Origin: Candidatus Giovannonibacteria bacterium RIFCSPLOWO2_02_FULL_45_28
Lineage (GTDB): Bacteria; Patescibacteriota; Minisyncoccia; UBA11713; 2-01-FULL-45-33
Assembly: GCA_001780725.1 (NCBI GenBank)
Contig: MFIM01000027.1
Coordinates: forward strand, 1 to 48,840
Reading direction: 5' to 3'
DNA: 48,840 nt
The position numbers and the translations under genes were made by a program. Of this stretch, positions 17,904-26,294 are shown piece by piece. Positions within the stretch are counted from its first letter, which is position 1. Every line of letters starts with the position of its first letter. A model generated the notes under the pieces. That model saw nothing but the letters and a program-made list of their open reading frames with translations, did not search any database and was not told the DNA's origin.

Positions 17904-19214
17904 ATGGCAAAATTTTTAGTGAACGGAGGCAGGGCGCTGGAAGGCGAGATTTCGGTTTCCGGCTCCAAAAACGCGTCTTTGCCGGCTCTGGCGGCTTCGC
18001 TGCTTTTTTCTGATGCGCCTCCGCTGTTTCAAAACCTTCCTGAAATTGAAGATATCAAAAGAATGAAAGAGCTCCTTCAAAGCCAAAAAGACGGGAGATT
18101 TGATTATGAAGTCGCAAAAAAAATCCGCGCTTCTATTTTGGCTGTCGGTCCCGCTCTTGCTAGATTCGGCCGCTCTTCTTTTCCGCATCCGGGAGGGTGT
18201 GTAATAGGCGCGCGCCCGATTGATGTTTTTTTTGATGGTTGGAAAGCAATGGGGGCAATTGTAGAAAAAACGCCGCCAAGCGGGAAGAAACCTGGTTTTT
18301 TGGCGGTCTCAAAACCAGGTTTCGAGGAGCTGGGCGGCGTTCACTCTATCCCAATTTACGAAATCCGTGCGCCTCAAGGACTTAGGGGCTGCGATTTTAC
18401 TTTTAGAGTGCCCAGCGTTACCGGAACAGAGGGTTTAATGATGACAGCTGTTTTGGCGCAAGGGCGGACGATTTTAAGAAACGTTGCCGAAGAGCCTGAA
18501 ATTCTAAGCTTGGCCGATTGGCTTAATAAAAATGGCGCAAAGATCGGCGGAGCGGGCACGCACACCATAACTATTGAAGGCCGCGGCGGAAAGCTGCTTT
18601 CCGGACAAGTTCCATTTTTGGCGCCGCCGGACCGCATAGAGGCAGGAAGTTTGGCAATTTTGGGGGCAATCGCGGCCAAAAAAATGACTATTAAAAATTT
18701 TCCTGAAAATGAACTTACGGCTCTGCTTGGGGTTTTAAAAACCGCAAGAGCTGAATTTGAAATAACGCATCATGACCACTCGCTATTCCCATCCATTACC
18801 TTAAAGCGAGCAACGAAGTTGCGAGCGGTTAATGTTCAAACAAAAGAATATCCCGGATTTGCCACGGATTTGCAAGCGCCGTATACCGTTCTTGCAACGC
18901 AGGCCGAAGGCGTGAGCATGATACACGAAACTATTTTTGAGGGGCGCCTAAATTATGTGGAAGATTTGAATAAAATTGGAGCGCGGATTAACCTTTGCGA
19001 TCCGCACCGCGCAATAGTGCACGGACCCTCTAATTTAACAGGATGGAATCTTGAGGGGCCGGATATCAGGGCGGGGCTTGCGTTTTTGATAGCCGCACTC
19101 GTAGCCAGAGGAGAATCTCAAATCGGCAATATTTATCAAATTGACCGCGGCCACGAAAAAATAGACGCACGCCTCCGCGCGCTAGGCGCGGATATTAAGA
19201 GGATGGAAGCTTGA
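17904..19214 (+). CDS. murA: UDP-N-acetylglucosamine 1-carboxyvinyltransferase
   Basis: MAKFLVNGGRALEGEISVSGSKNASLPALAASLL; PGGCVIGARPIDVF; EYPGFATDLQAPY; start moved from 17868. Confidence 0.93.
   Translation: MAKFLVNGGRALEGEISVSGSKNASLPALAASLLFSDAPPLFQNLPEIEDIKRMKELLQSQKDGRFDYEVAKKIRASILAVGPALARFGRSSFPHPGGCVIGARPIDVFFDGWKAMGAIVEKTPPSGKKPGFLAVSKPGFEELGGVHSIPIYEIRAPQGLRGCDFTFRVPSVTGTEGLMMTAVLAQGRTILRNVAEEPEILSLADWLNKNGAKIGGAGTHTITIEGRGGKLLSGQVPFLAPPDRIEAGSLAILGAIAAKKMTIKNFPENELTALLGVLKTARAEFEITHHDHSLFPSITLKRATKLRAVNVQTKEYPGFATDLQAPYTVLATQAEGVSMIHETIFEGRLNYVEDLNKIGARINLCDPHRAIVHGPSNLTGWNLEGPDIRAGLAFLIAALVARGESQIGNIYQIDRGHEKIDARLRALGADIKRMEA
18269..18341. repeat. Composite palindromic element, copy D (inside murA)
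   Basis: AACGCCGCCAAG/CGGGAA/GAAACCTGGTTTT/TTGGCGGTCTC/AAAACCAGGTTTC/GAGGAG/CTGGGCGGCGTT. Confidence 0.9.
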
Positions 19215-19245
19215 CTTCGAAATGTTTTGCGCTTATCATAACCTT
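19211..19245 (+). promoter_or_regulatory. hicB promoter TTGACT-17-TATCAT-6-ATG; -35 overlaps murA stop codon
   Basis: TTGACT 19211-19216, TATCAT 19234-19239, ATG 19246; murA TGA 19212-19214. Confidence 0.75.
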
Positions 19246-19500
19246 ATGAAGAAAAAATTAACCAAAAAAGTGTACCAATATACAGCAGTTTTTGAATTAA
19301 ATAAGGGCGGCGGCTATACTGCGATTATCCCTGCTTTGCCGGGCTGTATTTCGGAAGGAGATAATTTTGAGGAGGCGCTAAAAAATATTGAAGAAGCAGC
19401 CTTACTTTACCTTGAAGATTTACGTGCGGATAAAATGCTTGAGGAATTTGCAAAAGACTCTCAAAAGATAGTCTTGGCTCCGATAAAAGTAATGGCATAA
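19246..19500 (+). CDS. hicB: HicB-family antitoxin
   Basis: YTAVFELNKGGGYTAIIPALPGCISEGDNFEEALKNIEEAALLYLEDL. Confidence 0.88.
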   Translation: MKKKLTKKVYQYTAVFELNKGGGYTAIIPALPGCISEGDNFEEALKNIEEAALLYLEDLRADKMLEEFAKDSQKIVLAPIKVMA

Positions 19501-19507
19501 AACTGCT

Positions 19508-19726
19508 GTGCCAAAACTGCCAAGAGTTAAACCGAGAGAAATTATTGGCGCGCTAGAAAAAGCGAGCTTTTATTTTACTCGCCAGAAAGGCAGCCACAAG
19601 CTTTATAAAAAAGACAAATGCAGGGTTACGATTGCTTATCACAACAAAGATATGAACCCCAAAACCTTAAAACACATAATAGAGCAGTCCGGCCTAACAT
19701 TAGAAGAATTTATTAAATTGCTTTGA
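19508..19726 (+). CDS. hicA: HicA-family mRNA interferase toxin
   Basis: KPREIIGALEKASFYFTRQKGSHKLYKKDKCRVTIAYHNKDMNPKTLKHIIEQSGLTLEEF. Confidence 0.9.
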   Translation: MPKLPRVKPREIIGALEKASFYFTRQKGSHKLYKKDKCRVTIAYHNKDMNPKTLKHIIEQSGLTLEEFIKLL

Positions 19727-19775
19727 TGCTGCGATTGAAGTGGGGAGAATAAAATGCTATAAATGAGGCATATTC

Positions 19776-20792
19776 ATGATTAATTTTTTCATCAAAAAAA
19801 TCGGGATAGATCTTGGAACGGCTAACACGCTGGTCTATGTTCCAGGAAAAGGCATTTTGCTAAATGAACCATCTGTGGTGGCGGTTGCCCTTCCTGAAAA
19901 TAAAGTGCTTGCGGTCGGCAACGAAGCTAAAGTTATGATTGGGAGGACACCAGAGACAATCGTTGCTTACCGCCCGATGAAAGACGGAGTAATCGCCGAT
20001 TATCGCGTTACGGAAGCCATGCTACGCTATTTTATTTCCAAAACTGTTGGGCGCTGGAATTTGATGCGCCCGGAAGTTTTGGTTTCCGTTCCGGCGGGCG
20101 TTACTTCAACCGAACGAAGATCGGTGGTGGAAGCAGCCATAAAAGCCGGAGCCAAATCGGCCTATGTTGTAAAAGAACCGGTGCTTGCGGCAATCGGCGC
20201 CGGAATTCCCATTCACGAACCGCGAGGTCATATGGTTGTAGATATCGGTGGAGGCACAACCGATGCGGCGGTAATTTCTTTGGGGGGCATTGTGAGCTCC
20301 ATTTCCGTAAAAGTCGCCGGCAACAAGATTGATCAGGCGATTTCGGATTATATTAAAAAGCAATTCAATCTGGCAGTGGGGGATTCAACCGCCGAACAAA
20401 TAAAAATAAGCATAGGATCGGCAACCCCAATAGAAGAAGAGTTGGTTATGACAATAAAAGGGCGCGATTTTTTAACCGGGCTTCCGAGATCAATAGACAT
20501 CCGCACCAATGAAATAGTAAAGGCGATTGACGGCGAGCTCCGCGATATCGTAAAAGCCATCAAGCAGGTTTTGCACAATACTCCTCCGGAACTTGCATCG
20601 GACATAATAGAAAACGGAATTGTGATGACGGGCGGAGGGTCGCTTTTGCGAAATTTAAATTTGCTGGTTAGCCGTTCCACTGGCGTTCCGACGACTGTTG
20701 CCAAAGACGCACTTTATTGCGTAGCCAAAGGCACTGGCATTGCGCTGGAGCATTTAGAGGCTTACAAGAAAAGCATTGTTGCTAAACGATAA
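19776..20792 (+). CDS. mreB: rod-shape determining protein MreB (paralog 1)
   Basis: IGIDLGTANTLVYVPGKGILLNEPSVVA; VVDIGGGTTDAAVISLGG; MTGGGSLLRNL. Confidence 0.95.
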   Translation: MINFFIKKIGIDLGTANTLVYVPGKGILLNEPSVVAVALPENKVLAVGNEAKVMIGRTPETIVAYRPMKDGVIADYRVTEAMLRYFISKTVGRWNLMRPEVLVSVPAGVTSTERRSVVEAAIKAGAKSAYVVKEPVLAAIGAGIPIHEPRGHMVVDIGGGTTDAAVISLGGIVSSISVKVAGNKIDQAISDYIKKQFNLAVGDSTAEQIKISIGSATPIEEELVMTIKGRDFLTGLPRSIDIRTNEIVKAIDGELRDIVKAIKQVLHNTPPELASDIIENGIVMTGGGSLLRNLNLLVSRSTGVPTTVAKDALYCVAKGTGIALEHLEAYKKSIVAKR

Positions 20793-21363
20793 ATCTCACG
20801 CTTATTTATTTTCCGGCAATGACGAAAAGGCAAAAAATCAGGCAATTGAATTTTTAATGTCTCGTTTTTTGGAAAAAAACTGGAGACACAGCCCGGATTT
20901 TTTTAAGGTAGCCAGCGATCCAATTACAATTGACGACGTGCGCGCGTTGAAAATAAGAGCTTCGCAAAGTCCCGTAGCGGGGCTATATAACGTTTTTTTG
21001 ATAGAGAGTATTGAAAATTTGAGCAGAGACGCTGCTCCGGCGCTTCTGAAACTTCTTGAAGAGCCTTCGCAGAGGTGCGTTATAATAGCAACAACCGCCA
21101 ACGCAAGAGCTGTTTTACCGACAATCAAATCCCGCCTTTCCACATTCAGATTTTGGAACAAGAGTGCGCTCGAAAAAGATTACGGCAAAGACGATTTTGG
21201 GGCAGCTTTGCAAAAATCACTGGCCAGAGCCGAGGCGGGCGCGAGAACAAGTCCGACGCAAGACAATATTTCAAAATTTGAAAAAACGCTTGAAATTTAT
21301 AAAATTATAAACGACCCCACCGCCAACAAAAGGCTTTTGGGCGAATATTTAAATTTAATTTAA
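20776..21363 (+). CDS. DNA polymerase III delta-prime-like (HolB-like) protein
   Basis: HAYLFSGNDEKAK; VRALKIRASQSPVAGLYNVFLIESIENLSRDAAPALLKLLEEP; IKSRLSTFRF. Confidence 0.8.
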   Translation: MLLNDKSHAYLFSGNDEKAKNQAIEFLMSRFLEKNWRHSPDFFKVASDPITIDDVRALKIRASQSPVAGLYNVFLIESIENLSRDAAPALLKLLEEPSQRCVIIATTANARAVLPTIKSRLSTFRFWNKSALEKDYGKDDFGAALQKSLARAEAGARTSPTQDNISKFEKTLEIYKIINDPTANKRLLGEYLNLI

Positions 21364-21914
21364 TGATTGATTTTCCAAAAGAGGAAAAGGAATTCAAAAA
21401 TATAATATCGCGATTTGAAGAAGAGCTAAAAAAAATCCGCACCGGCCGGGCAACTTCTTCGGTTTTGGAAGGAATTCTTGTAGAATCTTACGGGGTTCAA
21501 ACACCGCTTATGCATGCGGCAGCCTTGTCTTCGCCGGACCCGAAAAGCGTGCTGATTCGCCCTTGGGATAAAAATTTGCTTCCTGCCATTGAGCAGGCGC
21601 TTGCAAGGGCCAATCTGGGGCTTTCTATAATTTCCGAATCGGATCAAGTCAGAGTTGTTTTTCCGGCGCTTACTGAAGAGCGCCGGAAAGAGTTCGTCAA
21701 GATGGTCGGCAAAAAAGCAGAAGAGGCGCGCATATCTGTCAGACAGCGCAGGGATGAAATATGGAAAACAATCCAGGAAGAAGAGCGAGCCAAAATCATA
21801 TCAGAAACACAAAAATATTCACAAAAAGAAAAAATGGAGAAAATGGTTGAAGAAGTAAATAAAAAAATTGCGGAGTTGGCCGAAAAAAAAGAAAAGGAGA
21901 TCATGAGCATTTAA
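21363..21914 (+). CDS. frr: ribosome recycling factor
   Basis: EEELKKIRTGRATSSVLEGILVESYG; VRVVFPALTEERRKEFVKMV. Confidence 0.95.
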   Translation: MIDFPKEEKEFKNIISRFEEELKKIRTGRATSSVLEGILVESYGVQTPLMHAAALSSPDPKSVLIRPWDKNLLPAIEQALARANLGLSIISESDQVRVVFPALTEERRKEFVKMVGKKAEEARISVRQRRDEIWKTIQEEERAKIISETQKYSQKEKMEKMVEEVNKKIAELAEKKEKEIMSI

Positions 21915-21918
21915 CGCG

Positions 21919-22974
21919 ATGACATTAATATTTTTTTTAATAATTTTGCTGGCGCTGGTTCTTTCTCATGAATTTGGGCATTTTTTTGCCGCGCGCGCGT
22001 TTGGGATAAAAGTTGAGGAATTCGGATTTGGCATTCCCCCGCGGATTGCGGGCATCTGGCGCGATAAAAAGGGCACTCTTTACTCTCTTAATTTTTTGCC
22101 GTTCGGCGGCTTTGTAAAAATATTCGGCGAGGAGGGTGACGGGTCGGACCAACCCGGAAGTTTTGGATCAAAACCCGCATGGTCAAAAGCTTTAGTTTTG
22201 GCAAGCGGAGTTTTAGCTAATATTTTGCTGGCTTATATGATTTTTAGTTTTGTAAGCTGGGCGGGCGCGCCGCAGGTAATTTCAGAGGAAGAAAGAAGCT
22301 TTTATCAGGACGCAAAAATTACTATCATAGATTTGGCGCCCGCGTCGCCGGCAGCTATGGCCAGCATTAAAGTCGGCGATCAGGTCGTCGGTTTTTCAAA
22401 AATAGAAAACTTCCAGAATTTTGTCAGGGAAAATCAAGGCCAAAACATTAACGTTTCTTTGCTCCGCGGAAAGGAGACGCTTGCAATTACAGTATTAGCC
22501 CGCGCTAATCCTCCGGAGGGAGAGGGGCCGCTTGGAATCGCGCTGGGCTATGTGCGCATAAAAAAATCGCCGTGGTACCTTGCGCCGATTGACGGCGCGC
22601 GGCTGGCTTGGCAGACGCTTGAAAGCACCGTTTTGGGTTTTTTTGAAATTGTTAAAAATATTGCAAGAAAAGAAACAGCAAATATTCAAGTGGCTGGGCC
22701 GGTGGGGATTTTCAATATCACATCTTCTGCAGTAAGCATGGGGCTAAATACGATTTTAATCCTGACTGCTATTCTCTCAATAAATCTGGCGGTGATTAAT
22801 GTTTTGCCATTCCCCGGGCTTGACGGCGGGCGGTTATTTTTCCTTCTGATTGAGGCAATCCGCGGTAAGCGGATTTCGCCAAAAATCGGCGCTTTTACTC
22901 ACAGTCTTGGTCTTGCCATCCTTATAATTTTGATGATTTTAATAACTTACCACGACATTGCGAAAACGTTCTGA
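21919..22974 (+). CDS. rseP: M50 site-2 protease RseP
   Basis: VLSHEFGHFFAARAFGIKVEEFGFG; PDZ-like middle; LPFPGLDGGRLFFLLIEAIRGK. Confidence 0.93.
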   Translation: MTLIFFLIILLALVLSHEFGHFFAARAFGIKVEEFGFGIPPRIAGIWRDKKGTLYSLNFLPFGGFVKIFGEEGDGSDQPGSFGSKPAWSKALVLASGVLANILLAYMIFSFVSWAGAPQVISEEERSFYQDAKITIIDLAPASPAAMASIKVGDQVVGFSKIENFQNFVRENQGQNINVSLLRGKETLAITVLARANPPEGEGPLGIALGYVRIKKSPWYLAPIDGARLAWQTLESTVLGFFEIVKNIARKETANIQVAGPVGIFNITSSAVSMGLNTILILTAILSINLAVINVLPFPGLDGGRLFFLLIEAIRGKRISPKIGAFTHSLGLAILIILMILITYHDIAKTF

Positions 22975-22993
22975 CTCGGGTTATTATTAGCCC

Positions 22994-24220
22994 ATGCGGC
23001 TTTCGGAATTGTTTGCAAAAACCAAGAGAGCTTCGCCAAAAGACGAAGAATCAAAAAACGCCCAACTTTTGGAGCGGGCCGGTTTTATTCAAAAGCTCTC
23101 CGCCGGAGTTTATACTTTTTTGCCCCTCGGCCTTAGGGTTTTAAATAAAATAGAAAATATTGTCCGGGAGGAAATGAACAAAGCCGGAGGTGTTGAGATT
23201 TTAATGCCCGCTTTGCACCCAAAAGAAATTTGGGAAGCGACCGGACGTTGGCAGAGTTTTGGCGCGTTGTTTAAGACAGAGAGCGCTTTTGGCGGCCAGT
23301 ATGCCTTGGGGCCTACTCACGAAGAGGTTTTATATTCTTTGCTTAGAAATCACATAAGCTCGTACCGGGATTTGCCGGTTTGTGTTTATCAAATTCAAAC
23401 AAAATTCCGGGACGAGAAAAGGGCAAAAGCCGGATTATTGCGCGGAAAGGAATTTCGGATGAAGGATTTTTACAGTTTTCACGCTGATGATCAAGACAGG
23501 GATAAATATTATGAAGCCATGAAAAAGGTATATCTCGCCGTATTTCAAAAACTTGAACTTAATGCAATTCCTACAGCGGCCGGCGGCGGCACCTTTTCCG
23601 AACTTTCAATGGAATTTCAGGTTCCGTGCGAATCCGGCGAAGATGTTGTTTACTTGTGCAAAAAATGCAATGAAGCGGTGAATAAAGAGCTGGCGGGTTC
23701 CGCCCCTTCAAAATGCCGGAGTTGCGGCGGAGGGGCGGATGAGATAAAAACAATTGAAGTTGGCAATATTTTTCCTTTAAAAGAAAAATTTGCCAAAGAT
23801 TTTAATTTGAGTTTTAAAGATAAAAACGGCAACGCCCGGCTGGTTTCAGCAGGATGCTATGGCCTTGGCACTTCTCGTGCAATGGGCGCCATTGCAGAAG
23901 TTATGAACGACGAAAAGGGCCTTCGCTGGCCTGGAAGCGTGGCTCCTTTTAAGGCGCATCTTATAGAGCTGGACGCAGGTGCGTCAAAAATTTACAAAGA
24001 GCTTGTTGCAAAAGGGACAGAAGTATTATATGATGACCGCGCCGGAAGCGCTGCTGGCGAAAAATTTGCGGACGCAGATCTTATAGGCATTCCGCTACGT
24101 ATTGTTGTGAGCAAAAAAACTATTGCCAAAAACTCTGTGGAAGTAAAAAGGCGCTACGATGTTCAAACTGAATTAATTAAAATTCCCGACATTTATTCAT
24201 ATATTAGTAAAAATTTGTAA
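22994..24220 (+). CDS. proS: prolyl-tRNA synthetase, short form without the large editing insertion
   Basis: AGFIQKLSAGVYTFLPLGLRVLNKI; LGPTHEEVL; FRDEKRAKAGLLRGKEFRMKDFYSFH; 408 aa. Confidence 0.92.
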   Translation: MRLSELFAKTKRASPKDEESKNAQLLERAGFIQKLSAGVYTFLPLGLRVLNKIENIVREEMNKAGGVEILMPALHPKEIWEATGRWQSFGALFKTESAFGGQYALGPTHEEVLYSLLRNHISSYRDLPVCVYQIQTKFRDEKRAKAGLLRGKEFRMKDFYSFHADDQDRDKYYEAMKKVYLAVFQKLELNAIPTAAGGGTFSELSMEFQVPCESGEDVVYLCKKCNEAVNKELAGSAPSKCRSCGGGADEIKTIEVGNIFPLKEKFAKDFNLSFKDKNGNARLVSAGCYGLGTSRAMGAIAEVMNDEKGLRWPGSVAPFKAHLIELDAGASKIYKELVAKGTEVLYDDRAGSAAGEKFADADLIGIPLRIVVSKKTIAKNSVEVKRRYDVQTELIKIPDIYSYISKNL

Positions 24221-24231
24221 TTAGTAGCGCT

Positions 24232-25284
24232 ATGTTTAGTAAATTTTTTGGAATATTTTCAAAAGATTTGGGTATTGATTTAGGGACAGCCAACACCCTT
24301 GTTTACGTCAAGGGAGAGGGCGTTTTGATCAACGAACCGTCCGTTGTTGCGATTAATCAAAAAACCGGGCAGGTGGTCGCTATCGGCAGCGAGGCTAAAA
24401 AAATGGTAGGGAGAACCCCGGGCCACATAACAGCTTTGAGGCCTTTGGTGGAAGGAGTAATTTCCGATTTTGAAGTAACGGCCGAGATGCTGAATTATTT
24501 TATAAAAAAAGTGCACAGTCCAACCCAACAGCTTTTCGCGCGGCCGAGAGTTGTCATAGGCATCCCTTCCAGCATTACGGAAGTTGAGCGCCGGGCGGTA
24601 AGGGATGCAGCCCGAAACGCCGGAGCGCGCGAAGTTTATTTGGTAGAGGAGCCGATGGCCGCCGCAATCGGCGCGCGGCTTCCTATACAGGAAGCTGTCG
24701 GAAATATGGTTATAGATCTCGGCGGAGGAACAACGGATATTGCGGTTATTTCTTTGGGAGGGATAGTGGCTTCAAGAAATTTGCGGATTGCCGGAGACAG
24801 ATTTAATGAAGACATTGCGGCTTACGCCAGAGACGAATTTAAACTTTTGATCGGCGAACGCACTGCGGAAGACATTAAAATTTCTATTGGTTCTGTTTGG
24901 AAAACCAACGAAATATTGGAGGGTGCGCTTCGCGGGCGCGATCTGGTCACAGGCCTGCCTCGCGAAGTGCTGGTTACCGACAGCGATATCCGTGCGGCTT
25001 TGGCTAAATCCATGCGCACGGTTATTGACGCGGCAAAAAACACAATTGAAGATACGCCGCCGGAATTGGTTTCCGATATTATGCACCGCGGCATCTTGCT
25101 GGTAGGAGGAGGAAGCCTAATACGCGGATTGGACAAGCTTTTGGAGCGGGAAACAAAAATGCCGGTTTATCTCGCCGAGGATCCGCTTACAACGGTTGTC
25201 CGGGGCACGGGCATAATCCTGGAAGACCTGGAAAGCATATCCGAGGTTTTTATTGAAGACGATTATGATTTACCTCCCCAATAA
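24232..25284 (+). CDS. mreB: rod-shape determining protein MreB (paralog 2)
   Basis: LGIDLGTANTLVYVKGEGVLINEPSVVA; MVIDLGGGTTDIAVISLGG; followed by mreC/mreD. Confidence 0.95.
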   Translation: MFSKFFGIFSKDLGIDLGTANTLVYVKGEGVLINEPSVVAINQKTGQVVAIGSEAKKMVGRTPGHITALRPLVEGVISDFEVTAEMLNYFIKKVHSPTQQLFARPRVVIGIPSSITEVERRAVRDAARNAGAREVYLVEEPMAAAIGARLPIQEAVGNMVIDLGGGTTDIAVISLGGIVASRNLRIAGDRFNEDIAAYARDEFKLLIGERTAEDIKISIGSVWKTNEILEGALRGRDLVTGLPREVLVTDSDIRAALAKSMRTVIDAAKNTIEDTPPELVSDIMHRGILLVGGGSLIRGLDKLLERETKMPVYLAEDPLTTVVRGTGIILEDLESISEVFIEDDYDLPPQ

Positions 25285-26008
25285 ACCCCCACACCAAAAG
25301 TTTTGGTGTGGGGGTAAAAAATCTTATACACTCATTATTTTATGGGCAGTGCTAGTTGCGCTAGTTTTTTTTAATAAAAGCCACGCGTTAATACAAAATA
25401 TAATAGTCAAAACATCAATGTTTTTGGTCCCGGAACGTCTTGCCCAAAAAGACAGCGCAAACATCGCGCTATTTCTAGAACAAATAAGGGCGCTTAAATT
25501 TGAAAACAACAAATTAAAAACTGCGCTAGAAATTCAAAATCATTATCGCGTTATTCCGGCCAAAATAAAATTTGGCGGCGGATATCTTTTTATAGATTAC
25601 GTGTTTGCTGATGAAGGCGCTAAATCAGGCATCAAAGAAAACAATATTGTTGTAACCGAAAACAACGTTTTGGTCGGGCAGGTGGAGGCGGTTGGCGCAA
25701 ACTGGAGCAAGATTAAAAAAACCGGCAGTCTCGGGCAAAAATTGACTTTGATCGGCGAAGATCCGAATTTGAGCTTTGACGCTGTTGGGCTTGGAGGAGG
25801 CGAGCTAGCGGCCGAACTTCCTGCACGTTTGAGCGCCGTATTTAAACCTGGTGATACTTTGCGCTGGGCGGAAAATCCGAATTACACGGTCGGACTGATT
25901 GATAAAATAGATTTTAAAGAAGGCAACCCATTCGGAAAAATCTTAATTGTGAGCCCAATATCTCCATCGGCGGTAATTTGGGTTAACATCTTACCAAACA
26001 ATGATTGA
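25253..26008 (+). CDS. mreC: rod shape-determining protein MreC
   Basis: N-terminal TM, coiled coil, VTENNVLVGQVEAVG; position after mreB. Confidence 0.88.
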   Translation: MKTIMIYLPNKPPHQKFWCGGKKSYTLIILWAVLVALVFFNKSHALIQNIIVKTSMFLVPERLAQKDSANIALFLEQIRALKFENNKLKTALEIQNHYRVIPAKIKFGGGYLFIDYVFADEGAKSGIKENNIVVTENNVLVGQVEAVGANWSKIKKTGSLGQKLTLIGEDPNLSFDAVGLGGGELAAELPARLSAVFKPGDTLRWAENPNYTVGLIDKIDFKEGNPFGKILIVSPISPSAVIWVNILPNND

Positions 26009-26294
26009 TCAAAGAACCCTTTTTGCCGCATTTTTATATAGCGTGACTTTTGACAGGATTTACTTATTTCCGACTATAATTGTTGTGTTGTTTTTTAACC
26101 TGCTGCCGTTCCGATTGAAATTTATTAATATTGCAATCTCAGGCATTTTTGGCTTGTTGAGTTTGGGAATATGGAATTTGTGGCTGAACAGTTGGAACTT
26201 GTTTTCTTATGCATTCGCTTTGCACCTTTTAACGTACTGTTTTATACTTTTGGTTATAATTTATATTTTTCATGAGGAAAAAAAACAATTCTAG
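26001..26294 (+). CDS. mreD: MreD-like membrane protein
   Basis: 97-aa hydrophobic ORF between mreC and the PBP2 gene. Confidence 0.6.
   Translation: MIDQRTLFAAFLYSVTFDRIYLFPTIIVVLFFNLLPFRLKFINIAISGIFGLLSLGIWNLWLNSWNLFSYAFALHLLTYCFILLVIIYIFHEEKKQF

Noticed and set aside
19776-25284. Two mreB genes considered as a tandem-duplication artifact
   Set aside because: The proteins are clearly diverged and separated by unrelated housekeeping genes; paralogs are common in bacteria.
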